DNA from: Streptomyces indicus
GTDB lineage: Bacteria > Actinomycetota > Actinomycetes > Streptomycetales > Streptomycetaceae
DNA: 64,000 bases
Reading direction: 5' to 3'
NCBI RefSeq assembly: GCF_900100315.1
Contig: NZ_FNFF01000002.1
Span: 124,001 to 188,000 of the forward strand
The notes beneath the pieces are model-generated. The model saw nothing but the letters and a program-made list of their open reading frames with translations, was not told the DNA's origin and ran no database searches. Both the position numbers and the translations under genes were made by a program. This document shows, in pieces, positions 18,111 through 26,399 of the stretch (positions within the stretch are counted from its first letter, which is position 1; every line of letters begins with the position of its first letter).

Positions 18111-18713
18111 CTAGACGATTTCCGTGTCGAGGACCACAGGAGCGCTCGGAGGACCCTCGTCGAGCAGCGCACTGAGCAGCCCGGCGAGCTTGGTCGGATA
18201 CACCGTCTCATGCGTGGAGGAGAGTTCCCCGCACGTCCACCACCGCAATCCCGCGACACTGCGCCGTTCCAGCTCGGTCAGGCCCGGCATCGCGGCCCCT
18301 GCCTCGACCTCGGCGGCGGTCTGCGCCGTCGTGCGGGCGAGGAAGTACCACTCGTCCTGGTCCCAGCGCCGTCCGGCGAACGGGAACGAGCACACGCGCT
18401 TCCAGAGCACCGGGCCGAGGTCGACGTCGGTGATCCCGGTCTCCTCCGCGAGCTCCCGCAGCGCGGCCTGCTCCCGGGTCTCCGCGCCCTCGAGCCCGCC
18501 GCCCGGCGTGAACCACCAGTCGTCGTCCGGAGCCCCCGGCTCGTGCCCGTGCAGCAGCAGGACGCGGTCCTGCGGATCGAGAAGCACGACCCGCGCGACC
18601 CGCCTCAGCCCTGCGGGCTCCTCGGCGGACCCCGGACTGGCGGACGCCGCACCGGCCGTCAGATCCGCGGACGCCTCACCGGGCCCCAGCCCCGCAGGCT
18701 CCTCACCGGACAC
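18111..18713 (-). CDS. Nudix hydrolase
   Basis: 200-residue pyrophosphohydrolase acting on a nucleoside diphosphate linked to an unknown moiety. The Nudix box is complete, running from GGGLEGAETRE through RELAEETGI (Gx5Ex7RELxEExGI). The N-terminal 35 residues are a low-complexity Ala/Gly/Glu leader. The start is GTG 18713, overlapping the sipZ stop by 11 bases, so the genes are co-translated. The substrate cannot be told from sequence; mutT-like sanitising activity is one option. Confidence 0.92.
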   Translation of the reverse strand: MSGEEPAGLGPGEASADLTAGAASASPGSAEEPAGLRRVARVVLLDPQDRVLLLHGHEPGAPDDDWWFTPGGGLEGAETREQAALRELAEETGITDVDLGPVLWKRVCSFPFAGRRWDQDEWYFLARTTAQTAAEVEAGAAMPGLTELERRSVAGLRWWTCGELSSTHETVYPTKLAGLLSALLDEGPPSAPVVLDTEIV

Positions 18714-19458
18714 CAGCCGGTTCCTTCCGCGCCGCCGGGCGCCGTCCGCGCTTTCCGGTCCGCTTCGCGATCGGCCCGTACGCCGCCCCGCCCAGGACGA
18801 GCACGGCGCCGGCCGCCACCATCCAGAGGATCAGCCGCAGCGGCCCCGGCTCGGAGATCCCGCCGGGCAGGTCCTTGAAGCCGCTCGGCTCCGCGAGCAG
18901 GCCGTCCATGGGCCAGGCGACCGCCTCGACGCGGGCGTCGACTCCGGACAGAGGCACCGCGCCGTTACCCGCGTCCTCGAGGTGCGCGCTGGAGTCGAGG
19001 GAGATGCTGCGGTCGTCGCCGAGCAGGAAGATCCGGCCCTCCGGCACGGTGGTCGGCGGGAAGTTGGTGCCCGTGTCCCGGGCGTTCTTCGGCAGATACG
19101 GTTCTTCGACCGGCTTGCCGTTGACGGTCATCCGGCCCTTGGCATCACAGCAGGCGATCTTGTCGCCGCCGACCGCGACCACCCGCTTGACCATCGGCAG
19201 GTCGCCCCAGTCCTTCTCCTTGAAGACCACGACGTCACCGCGCCTGACCTCGTCGCCGTCGATCCGCTGCGCGAGCACCCGCTCGCCGGCCTCGATGGTG
19301 GGCGACATGGAGTTGGTGGGCACGGTGTACGGCTGGTACACCAGGGCGCCCCAGATGAAGCCGCCGAGGAAGAGGACGCAGCCGAGCGCCACGGCTATGC
19401 CGGACAGGGCGCTGCCCGCGCCCCCGCCCTGTTCCGTACGGCGTGCAGCTTTGCTCAT
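18703..19458 (-). CDS. sipZ: Signal peptidase I SipZ
   Basis: Membrane serine/lysine protease that removes signal peptides from exported proteins. It has 251 residues: N-terminal anchor (ALSGIAVALGCVLFLGGFIW), catalytic Ser in VPTNSMSPTIEAG, catalytic Lys in MVKRVVAVGGDKI, box D/E GDDRSISLDSS. A C-terminal hydrophobic anchor (LRLILWMVAAGAVLVLGGAA) follows. ATG 19458. The assignment as sipZ rests on position: last of four sip genes and head of an operon with three unrelated genes (Nudix, DUF2469 and possibly yraN), as known for Streptomyces lividans. Confidence 0.9.
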   Translation of the reverse strand: MSKAARRTEQGGGAGSALSGIAVALGCVLFLGGFIWGALVYQPYTVPTNSMSPTIEAGERVLAQRIDGDEVRRGDVVVFKEKDWGDLPMVKRVVAVGGDKIACCDAKGRMTVNGKPVEEPYLPKNARDTGTNFPPTTVPEGRIFLLGDDRSISLDSSAHLEDAGNGAVPLSGVDARVEAVAWPMDGLLAEPSGFKDLPGGISEPGPLRLILWMVAAGAVLVLGGAAYGPIAKRTGKRGRRPAARKEPAGVR

Positions 19459-19697
19459 CCCGGCCCGTCCCACCTCGGAGAATCCGCTTCGCGGGCGTCC
19501 GCTGCCACCGTCGTACGCGGATCCCACCGCCGTACGCCGAACGGACGCCGCGAAGATCGGCGATCTGGGACGGCACCCTACCCGGCGGTACCGTTCCCAG
19601 AAACCCTCGCCCCGGACCCCGGAACGAACCCTCTACAGAACCTTCTACAGATCGGACCCGTGACGTCCGCCGAACCGCGGCCCGCCCACCCGATCGT

Positions 19698-20627
19698 TCA
19701 GGCCCGCGCCCTGCGCCGCCGCCACACCACGAACGGCACGGCACCGGCGAGACCCAGCGCTCCCGGGGCCGCCGACATCGCGGCGGCCAGGCCCGGCTGG
19801 TCGAAGGTGTCGGGCACCGGCAGCGTGGCCCAGCGGGTGGGCGGCCAGGCGATGACGAAGGCGCGGCCCACGACATTGTCGACCGGGACGAAGCCGCCGC
19901 CCGGGTCGTCCTGGTGGTAGCGGGAGTCCATCGAGTTCTGCCGGTGGTCGCCCATCACCCAGAGCTTGCCCTCGGGCACCTTGACCTTGAACTGGCCGCC
20001 CTCGGTGTCGTCCGTGCAGGCGGTGTTGCCCGGGAAGACATACGGCTCATTGAGCGCCTGCCCGTTGACGAGCAGCGGGCCCGTGCCCTTGCACTCCACG
20101 GTGTCCCCGCCGACGCCGACGACCCGCTTGATCAGGTCCTTCTCCTCGGCGGACGGCATCAGGCCGATGAAACTGAGCGCCTTCTGGAACGCGTTGGGGT
20201 TCGGCGTGGGCTCGCCCGCCAGCCAGTTGCCCGGGTCGTGGAAGACGACCACCTCGCCGCGCTCGGGCTCGGAGCCGAACCACGGCGTGAGCTTGTCGAC
20301 CAGGACCCGGTCGCCCTGCTGGAGCGTGTTCTGCATCGAGTCCGAGGGGATCGAGAACGCCTGCACCAGGAAGGTCTTGATCAGGAGCGCGAGCAGCAGC
20401 GCGATACCGATGAGGAGCGGCAGCTCCTTCCAGAAGGAGCGCTGCTTCTTCTGCCCGGAACCGCCGGCCTCGTCACCGGACTGGTCATCGCCTTCACCGG
20501 CCGCCGCGTCACGGGACCCGGAGTCGTGGGCGTCATCGGAACCGGCCGGACCACCGCCGCTGATCACTTCGCGTTCATCCTCGGGTTCGTCGTGTCCGGA
20601 TCGTGCGCCGACGGCCAAATCCCCCAC
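19698..20627 (-). CDS. sipY: Signal peptidase I SipY
   Basis: 309-residue type I signal peptidase. A long acidic cytosolic N-terminus (about 65 residues) precedes the anchor LPLLIGIALLLALLIKTFLV. Catalytic Ser is in IPSDSMQNTLQQGDRVLVDK, Lys in DLIKRVVGVGGDTV, box E in MGDHRQNSMDSR. A second C-terminal hydrophobic segment is followed by WRRRRARA. GTG 20627 is preferred to GTG 20633 because the latter overlaps the GAGGAG ribosome site. Its start lies 53 bases inside the sipX frame, implying coupling. Confidence 0.9.
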   Translation of the reverse strand: MGDLAVGARSGHDEPEDEREVISGGGPAGSDDAHDSGSRDAAAGEGDDQSGDEAGGSGQKKQRSFWKELPLLIGIALLLALLIKTFLVQAFSIPSDSMQNTLQQGDRVLVDKLTPWFGSEPERGEVVVFHDPGNWLAGEPTPNPNAFQKALSFIGLMPSAEEKDLIKRVVGVGGDTVECKGTGPLLVNGQALNEPYVFPGNTACTDDTEGGQFKVKVPEGKLWVMGDHRQNSMDSRYHQDDPGGGFVPVDNVVGRAFVIAWPPTRWATLPVPDTFDQPGLAAAMSAAPGALGLAGAVPFVVWRRRRARA

Positions 20628-21606
20628 ATCCACTCCTCGTTCCGTACCGCTGCCGTCGCCACGTCAGACGAAGGCCTACCACTCCCATAACGAGCGGGAG
20701 TTCCGCAGGGGTCGGCGGCAGAGCTGCCACAGCGAAATTGTCTCGGGCCACCCTATGCGACGGTGCTGTGGCCGCGGTCGACCCGCCACGCGCGCTCGCC
20801 GCATCGGGTACGGACGCATAGGTGCTGCGCTCTTCCAGGCCCCGCCAGTTGCCTACCGGCCACGCGATCACCACGGCGCGGCCCACGACGCCGTCCTCGG
20901 AGATCGTGCCGCCCTGGCCCTGGTCGATGTGGGAGCGGGAGTCCGCCGAGTCGGAGCGGTGGTCGCCGAGGACGAAGAGCCGGCCTTCGGGGACCCGTAC
21001 GTCGAAGGGCGTCTTGGACGGCTTGTCGCCGGGGTTGAGATACGGCTCGTCGATCGCCACACCGTTGACCGTGACGCGGCCGTCCTTGTCGCAGCACTTG
21101 ACCCGGTCGCCGCCGACGCCGACGACGCGCTTGATCAGGTCCTGCTCGTCCTCGGAGGGCAACAGGCCTATGAAGGTCAGCCCCTGCTTGACCTGCTTGA
21201 TGACGACGGGGTCGTCCTCGGTCACGGTCGGCTGCTCCTGCTGCAGCCAGCCGCCCGGGTCCTTGAACACCACGACGTCGCCGCGCTGCGGCTTCGAGCC
21301 GAACCACGGCGTGAGCTTGTCGACGAGCACCCGGTCGCCGACCTTGATCGTCTGCTCCATGGAACCGGACGGGATCACGAAGGCCTGCACCAGGAAGGTC
21401 TTGAGGACAAGCGCGATCAGCACGGCCACCCCGATCAGGAGCGGGACCTCCTTGATCGCCGAACGCCGGCGCCTGCGCTTCACCTTCTTGGCGAGTTTGC
21501 GCCGGTCGGCCCGGCCCGGGAGCACCGGGCCGCTGGTCGGGCGCGAACCGGTGGGCAGCCGGGTGTCGGCCCGGTGGTGGGCGCGCGGGCGGCCGCGGCT
21601 ACCCAT
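20575..21606 (-). CDS. sipX: Signal peptidase I SipX
   Basis: 343-residue signal peptidase. An Arg-rich cytosolic leader precedes the anchor EVPLLIGVAVLIALVLKTFLV. Ser is in IPSGSMEQTIKVGDRVLVDK, Lys in DLIKRVVGVGGDRV, box E in LGDHRSDSADSRSH. ATG 21606 overlaps the sipW stop (TAG at 21599) by eight bases. The C-terminus carries a short hydrophobic stretch (LPLVMGVVGL) and then a very basic tail (FGRRRTIRTRRTRG) encoded over the sipY leader and start; this tail may be a by-product of the overlap. Confidence 0.9.
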   Translation of the reverse strand: MGSRGRPRAHHRADTRLPTGSRPTSGPVLPGRADRRKLAKKVKRRRRRSAIKEVPLLIGVAVLIALVLKTFLVQAFVIPSGSMEQTIKVGDRVLVDKLTPWFGSKPQRGDVVVFKDPGGWLQQEQPTVTEDDPVVIKQVKQGLTFIGLLPSEDEQDLIKRVVGVGGDRVKCCDKDGRVTVNGVAIDEPYLNPGDKPSKTPFDVRVPEGRLFVLGDHRSDSADSRSHIDQGQGGTISEDGVVGRAVVIAWPVGNWRGLEERSTYASVPDAASARGGSTAATAPSHRVARDNFAVAALPPTPAELPLVMGVVGLRLTWRRQRYGTRSGCGGFGRRRTIRTRRTRG

Positions 21607-22327
21607 GGGGCGCCGATCGTACGGGCACGTCGGCGAGCGCGGCCGCGGAGTCGATGTCCGCCCACCGCCCGACCGGCCAGCCGATCCACTCCACGCGCCC
21701 GATGACCTGCTCGACGGGCAGGAAGCCGCCGCCGGGCGAGCCGAGGCGGTCGCGTGAGTCGCTGGAGTCGCTGCGGTGGTCGCCGAGCAGGAAGAGAGTG
21801 CCGTCGGGCACGACGACGTCGAAGGGCACGCTCGAGGGGGCGTCGCCCCGGTGCAGATACGTCTCCTCGACCGGCTCGCCGTTCACCTCGATCCTCCCGT
21901 CCTCGTCGCAGCAGACGATGTGGTCACCCCCCACTCCCCCTACGCGTTTGACGTAGTCGGAGTTCCCGAAGTAGCCGCTGCCGTCGAAGACCACGACGTC
22001 CCCGCGTCCCGGCTCGCCCCCGAAACGGTACGCGAGCTTGTTGACCAGGACCCGGTCGCCGTCACGCAGCGTGGGCTCCATGGAACCGCTGGGGATCAGG
22101 AACGGCTGCATCACGAAGCGGCTGACCAGGAGCAGCACCACGGCGATCACCACGAGGCCGGCGAGGAGCCTGCGCATCCCGGAGTCCAGGACCTGCGACA
22201 TACGCGCGAAGAGCCGGGCGGGGAGCTGTGAAGAGGGCCGCAAACGCGCGGAGCGCGACCCCTCCTCCTGTTCCCCTGAAGGGGCGGAGGAGCGGTCGCG
22301 CTCCGTGCGGTCTGCTTCGGTGTCCAT
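21599..22327 (-). CDS. sipW: Signal peptidase I SipW
   Basis: 242-residue signal peptidase, first of the sipWXY run. A charged N-terminus precedes one anchor (LLAGLVVIAVVLLLVSRFV). Catalytic Ser is in IPSGSMEPTLRDGDRVLVNK, Lys in DYVKRVGGVGGDHI, box E in LGDHRSDSSDSRDR. Unlike SipY and SipZ it has no C-terminal membrane anchor. ATG 22327; the gene follows rplS after a terminator-like hairpin at 22377-22400. Confidence 0.9.
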   Translation of the reverse strand: MDTEADRTERDRSSAPSGEQEEGSRSARLRPSSQLPARLFARMSQVLDSGMRRLLAGLVVIAVVLLLVSRFVMQPFLIPSGSMEPTLRDGDRVLVNKLAYRFGGEPGRGDVVVFDGSGYFGNSDYVKRVGGVGGDHIVCCDEDGRIEVNGEPVEETYLHRGDAPSSVPFDVVVPDGTLFLLGDHRSDSSDSRDRLGSPGGGFLPVEQVIGRVEWIGWPVGRWADIDSAAALADVPVRSAPHG

Positions 22328-22376
22328 CGGGGCCAGAGCCTATCCGGCCGCCTTCGGACGCTGGATCCGAGGATCC

Positions 22377-22400
22377 GTACGGGCCCCGGAAGGCCCGTAC
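22377..22400. terminator. Hairpin after rplS
   Basis: GTACGGGCC, loop CCGGAA, GGCCCGTAC: a perfect 9-bp stem between rplS and sipW, followed by a second GC-rich inverted repeat around 22406-22419. Confidence 0.7.
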
Positions 22401-22429
22401 GCACGAGCCCGCGGGCCCGTGACGCGAGA

Positions 22430-22780
22430 TCAGTTCTCGCGCTTCTCCTTGATCTTGGCAGCCTTGCCGCGCAGCTCACGCAGGTAGTAGAGCTTGGCGC
22501 GACGGACGTCACCACGGGTGACCAGCTCGATCTTCTCGAAGATCGGCGAGTGCACCGGGAAGGTGCGCTCGACGCCGACGGAGAACGAGACCTTGCGGAC
22601 CGTGAAGGTCTCGCTGATGCCCGAGCCCTGGCGGCGGATGACAACACCCTTGAACTGCTGGATACGGGAGCGGTTGCCCTCGATCACGCGCACGTGGACG
22701 TTGATCGTGTCACCGGGACGGAAGTCCGGCACGTCGCTGCGCAGGGAAGCGGCGTTCACGGAGTCGAGCAGGTTGGACAT
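22430..22780 (-). CDS. rplS: 50S ribosomal protein L19
   Basis: 116-residue protein at the 30S-50S interface. Starts [20 protein letters not shown] (ATG 22780); the upstream in-frame Met at 22807 adds nine residues not typical of L19. Family motifs are [40 protein letters not shown] and [18 protein letters not shown]. It follows trmD, the conserved rpsP-rimM-trmD-rplS order. Confidence 0.97.
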   Translation of the reverse strand: MSNLLDSVNAASLRSDVPDFRPGDTINVHVRVIEGNRSRIQQFKGVVIRRQGSGISETFTVRKVSFSVGVERTFPVHSPIFEKIELVTRGDVRRAKLYYLRELRGKAAKIKEKREN

Positions 22781-22909
22781 GATGTCTGCTTTCTTCGCCG
22801 ATGCCACAGGTCATCGACGGGCAAGGTAGATGGTTCTTCGGAGCTGCTTCGTCGGACGGGCGTCATGTCCCCCTGTGGCAGGGGCGCACGCTGGACGTAC
22901 AGCAGCGAC

Positions 22910-23731
22910 CTATTCTTCCACGGCCTCGGGCCTGCGCCAAAATCGGCCGCCGGGCTCCGGGGCCCACCCCAGGATCGAGAGCATCTCCCGGTCCTTCTTG
23001 TCGAAGAGCGCGGGGTCGCAACGCTCGATCAGATCGGGCCTGTTGGCGGTCGTACGTCGCAGCGCCTCGTCCCGGCGCCAGCGCGCGATCTTGCCGTGGT
23101 GGCCGCTGAGCAGCACGTCCGGGATGCCGCGTCCGCGCCACTGCGGGGGCTTGGTGTAGACGGGTCCTTCGAGCAGGTTGGCCATGGCGCCGGGTGCGAA
23201 GGAGTCGTCGCGGTGGGATTCGGCGTTGCCGAGGACGCCGGGCAGCAGCCGGGCCACGGCCTCGGTGATGACGAGTACCGCGGCTTCGCCGCCCGCGAGG
23301 ACGTAGTCGCCGATGGACACTTCGTATACGGGCATCCGCGTCGCGTACTCGTCGATCACGCGACGGTCGATGCCCTCGTAGCGGGCCGGTGTGAAGACCA
23401 GCCACGGCCGCTCGGAGAGCTCGACCGCGAGCTCCTGCGTGAAGGGCCGGCCGCTGGGCGTGGGCACGACGAGCGCCGGGGAGCCGACGCCTGCCTCGTA
23501 TCCGTCGGCGAGGAGTTCGTCGAGGCAGTCGCCCCAGGGCTCGGTCTTCATGACCATGCCGGGGCCGCCGCCGTACGGGGTGTCGTCGACCGTGTTGTGC
23601 CGGTCGTAGGTCCAGTTCCGCAGGTCGTGGACGTGGACGTCCAGCTGTCCGCGGGCGCGGGCCTTGCCGACGAGCGAGACGTTCAGGGGTTCGAGGTACT
23701 CGGGGAAGATCGTGACGACGTCGAGCCGCAT
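22910..23731 (-). CDS. trmD: tRNA (guanine-37-N1) methyltransferase TrmD
   Basis: SPOUT-class enzyme that methylates G37 of tRNAs to prevent frameshifting. It has 273 residues with the deep-knot SAM motifs YEGIDRRVIDEYATR and VSIGDYVLAGGEAAVLV, and the N-terminal [23 protein letters not shown] 23731 shares a base with the rimM stop (TAATG), so translation is coupled. Confidence 0.98.
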   Translation of the reverse strand: MRLDVVTIFPEYLEPLNVSLVGKARARGQLDVHVHDLRNWTYDRHNTVDDTPYGGGPGMVMKTEPWGDCLDELLADGYEAGVGSPALVVPTPSGRPFTQELAVELSERPWLVFTPARYEGIDRRVIDEYATRMPVYEVSIGDYVLAGGEAAVLVITEAVARLLPGVLGNAESHRDDSFAPGAMANLLEGPVYTKPPQWRGRGIPDVLLSGHHGKIARWRRDEALRRTTANRPDLIERCDPALFDKKDREMLSILGWAPEPGGRFWRRPEAVEE

Positions 23732-24288
23732 TACTCCGCGGCTCCCTCTTCGGCCTCGCGCGAGGAGGCGATCTCGGCGCGGTCGTCGATGAGCCCCGGC
23801 GGCGGGTTGATCACCGCGCGCTGCTCTTCGAGGTCGATCTCGGTGACGATCTCCTCGACGAACGGGATCATGACCTCGGTGCCGTCGGGCCGCTCCACGA
23901 TGAACAGGTCCTGCGAGGCGAGGTGCGAGATCTCGGTGATCCGGCCGACCTCGGTGCCGTCGGCGAGCACCACGTCCAGGTCCATGAGCTGGTGGTCGTA
24001 GTACTCGTCCTCGCCCTCGGGCAGTTCCTCGGGGTCCACGTCCGCGATGAGCAGGGTGTTGCGCAGGGCCTCGGCACCGTTGCGGTCGCCGACGCCCTCG
24101 AAGCGCAGCAGCAGCCGGCCGCTGTGCACCCGTCCTGCCGCGATGGTGAGCGGGCCCGCCGAGGCCGGGTCGGTGGTCAGTACGGCGCCGGGGGCGAGCC
24201 TGAGTTCCGGCTCGTCCGTGCGCACCTCTACGGTGACCTCGCCCTTGATGCCGTGGGCGCGGCCGATCCGTCCGACTACGAGCTGCAC
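23731..24288 (-). CDS. rimM: Ribosome maturation factor RimM
   Basis: Assists 30S head assembly and 16S processing. It has 185 residues: N-terminal RimM domain ([20 protein letters not shown]) and C-terminal PRC barrel ([38 protein letters not shown]). GTG 24288 is preceded by AGGAGACAGCA; open codons to 24435 upstream are not family-like. An extra acidic tail ends the protein. Confidence 0.96.
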   Translation of the reverse strand: MQLVVGRIGRAHGIKGEVTVEVRTDEPELRLAPGAVLTTDPASAGPLTIAAGRVHSGRLLLRFEGVGDRNGAEALRNTLLIADVDPEELPEGEDEYYDHQLMDLDVVLADGTEVGRITEISHLASQDLFIVERPDGTEVMIPFVEEIVTEIDLEEQRAVINPPPGLIDDRAEIASSREAEEGAAE

Positions 24289-24439
24289 TGCTGTCTCCTG
24301 GTCTGTGCCATGCCTTGCGCCATGCCTTGCGTACGTCGTGTACGGCCCTGTGTACGACGCGTACGACTGTGCCGCATCCGGGCGGCGCGTGTGACTGTGC
24401 CCTGTCCGTACCGCGTGTGCGACTGCGCCGGACACGACG

Positions 24440-24477
24440 ACGGGCCGGGGTGGGCCAAGAAGCCCTCCCCGGCCCGT
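24440..24477. terminator. Hairpin between khpA and rimM
   Basis: ACGGGCCGGGG (24440-24450) pairs with CCCCGGCCCGT (24467-24477), 16-base loop. It separates rpsP-khpA from rimM-trmD, probably a partial terminator. Confidence 0.65.
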
Positions 24478-24496
24478 GCCGGTACTGCTGCGTGGT

Positions 24497-24736
24497 TCAG
24501 CGAACCTGGTCCACGTCGACGAGGTCGACGCGGACGCCTCGGCCGCCGATCGCGCCGACGACGGTCCGCAGGGCGCGTGCGGTGCGGCCGTTACGGCCGA
24601 TCACCTTGCCGAGGTCGTCGGGGTGCACCCGGACCTCGAGAACGCGACCACGGCGCAGGTTGCGCGAGGCGACCTGCACGTCGTCGGGGTTGTCGACGAT
24701 GCCCTTCACGAGGTGCTCGAGAGCCTCCTCGAGCAT
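24497..24736 (-). CDS. khpA: KH-domain RNA-binding protein KhpA
   Basis: 79-residue single KH domain protein. [15 protein letters not shown] is the GxxG RNA-binding loop; the N-terminus [17 protein letters not shown] is typical of the family. KhpA proteins act with KhpB as global RNA binders in other bacteria. Start ATG 24736 lies two bases after the rpsP stop. Confidence 0.95.
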   Translation of the reverse strand: MLEEALEHLVKGIVDNPDDVQVASRNLRRGRVLEVRVHPDDLGKVIGRNGRTARALRTVVGAIGGRGVRVDLVDVDQVR

Positions 24737-24738
24737 GC

Positions 24739-25176
24739 TCAGGCCTCGGTCGACTCGGCGGCGGCCTCAGCCTCGTCCGCCTTCTTGTCGGCCTTCTTCG
24801 CCTTGGGCGTGATGGCCTCGCCCTTGGCGTCGTCGCCCTCGAGGGTCTTCGCGAACGCGTCGAAGGAGGCGCGCTTGTCTTCCTTCGTCTCCGGCTGGAG
24901 CAGCGGCGCCGGGGCGGGCTCGCCCTTGTACTTCTGCCAGTCGCCGGTGAGCTTCAGGATGGCCATGACCGGCTCGGTCGGCTGGGCGCCGACGGACAGC
25001 CAGTACTGCGCACGCTCCGAGTCGACCTCGATGCGCGACGGGTTGTACGTCGGGTGGTACAGACCGATCTCCTCGATGGCCCGGCCGTCACGGCGGGTAC
25101 GGGAGTCGGCGACGACGATGCGGTAGTGGGGCTGGCGAATCTTGCCGAGACGCTTCAGCTTGATCTTGACTGCCAC
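24739..25176 (-). CDS. rpsP: 30S ribosomal protein S16
   Basis: 145 residues: the S16 core ([49 protein letters not shown]) plus a Lys/Ala/Glu-rich extension of about 60 residues of the kind common in actinobacteria. GTG 25176 follows AGGAG by ten bases. The open frame above it to 25479 reads non-family sequence. It heads the rpsP-khpA-rimM-trmD-rplS unit. Confidence 0.97.
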   Translation of the reverse strand: MAVKIKLKRLGKIRQPHYRIVVADSRTRRDGRAIEEIGLYHPTYNPSRIEVDSERAQYWLSVGAQPTEPVMAILKLTGDWQKYKGEPAPAPLLQPETKEDKRASFDAFAKTLEGDDAKGEAITPKAKKADKKADEAEAAAESTEA

Positions 25177-25524
25177 GGGAGTGGTGTCTCCTGGTCTTGA
25201 CGTGGTTGGGCACAACGAGATGCCACGTGGGGTTGCGGTACTCGGGTGCCCGATGGACGCGTCAGCCGGAGGCGAGAGGGTTCCTGTGCGGCTGTCGAGT
25301 ACAGCTAGCCATTGTGCCATACGTGTGGGGGGCGCCGTCCCCCGCCCGGTGCCCTTCGCCGAGGACAGGCTGCTGCGCCGCTCCGCGGCGCCGAAAGGTT
25401 CACGGGGACTGACGTCCCCACGCCCCGAAGCGGGGGCTCCGCCCCCTGCACCCCCCGGTGCTGTTCGGTTCGACAGCACCAGGAGATCGCGCGGCCGGCG
25501 CTCCCACTCCCCGGTGACGACGGC
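25177..25524. other. 348-base gap with two hairpins
   Basis: No gene is supported. It holds the small stems GGGGAC-TGAC-GTCCCC (25404-25419) and GGGGGC-TCC-GCCCCC (25432-25446). Both probably belong to the 3' end of the SprT-like gene, and the promoter of rpsP should lie at the left part. Confidence 0.5.
25404..25446 (-). terminator. Two adjacent GC stems after the SprT-like gene
   Basis: Stems 25404-25419 and 25432-25446, with loops of four and three bases. No T-run, so termination strength is uncertain. Confidence 0.5.
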
Positions 25525-26118
25525 TCAGCGCGCCGCCGCCACCGCCTCCGGGATGCGGAACGGCTTGCCGCAGCCGCCGCAGACGATCGGGGCCTGGGCC
25601 AGGACGGACGGGACCACCCGTACGTTGCGACCGCAGTCGCAGACCGCCTTGACGCGGACACCGCCGCCCGACGAGCCGTGGCGGGCGGCCGGGCCGCGGA
25701 AGCTGCGGGCCGTGTCCGCCGAGGTCGCGGCCGAGTGTGCCTTCAGGGCGCGCTGAAGACGGTCGATCGTCGGCCGGTAGCGCTTCCTCGCCTCCGTGTT
25801 CAGCGTGACCAGCGAGAAACCGCTGCTCGCGTGCGGCTCCGCCGGGTGGTCGAGCCCGAGCTCCTCGGCGATCGCGAGGAAGCGGCGGTTGTGGTAGCGA
25901 CCCGCGCGCGAGGTGTCACGGATACCGCGCGCCGCGGCGATCCCGTGCACGGCCTCGTGCAGCAGACGCTCGAAGGAGAGCTCGGCGCCACAGGCGGACG
26001 AGGACTCTCCGATCAGGGATTCGGGCGCGGCAAGGTCCGGCAGCTCGGGGTGGAACCGTTGAATGTCGGCCCACGCCTGCGCCAGCTCTGCGGCGAGAAC
26101 AGGTGGTGTCGTGCTCAC
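25525..26118 (-). CDS. SprT-like zinc-binding protein
   Basis: 197-residue protein with an HExxH zinc motif (LLHEAVHGI, H54 and H58) followed by a conserved RAGRYHNRRF, as in the SprT family. The C-terminal zinc ribbon has the pairs CDC and CGGC. No signal peptide, so a cytosolic metallopeptidase or a DNA-repair-linked role (SprT/Spartan family) is possible. ATG 26118. It stands alone between rpsP and proS, both on the same strand. Confidence 0.82.
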   Translation of the reverse strand: MSTTPPVLAAELAQAWADIQRFHPELPDLAAPESLIGESSSACGAELSFERLLHEAVHGIAAARGIRDTSRAGRYHNRRFLAIAEELGLDHPAEPHASSGFSLVTLNTEARKRYRPTIDRLQRALKAHSAATSADTARSFRGPAARHGSSGGGVRVKAVCDCGRNVRVVPSVLAQAPIVCGGCGKPFRIPEAVAAAR

Positions 26119-26338
26119 GTCGTGACAACGAGCCAGGGTGCCTCGGTGTTCCTATTCCGGGGCATCCCAAATAATTTGCCCGTACCAGTCAGTTGCCGCT
26201 CATACGCCGGGACGAGGGCGGGTGCGCTGATCTGCGGAGATGCCGCATACCTCGTACTAAGTGTGTACGTAGCGGCGCGTACGCCCCGGCGCGTATGCCA
26301 AGTACACGCGCCGGAGCGGCAGTTGTCACGTGATGCGC

Positions 26339-26358
26339 AAGAGGCTTTTCCGCCTCTT
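26339..26358. terminator. Hairpin after proS
   Basis: AAGAGGC, loop TTTTCC, GCCTCTT, then a second stem CGGGCC/GGCCCG at 26366-26381. Located directly downstream of proS on the minus strand. Confidence 0.65.
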
Positions 26359-26399
26359 TGACAGACGGGCCCGAGGGCCCGGGAGCGGAAGCCCTCGCC

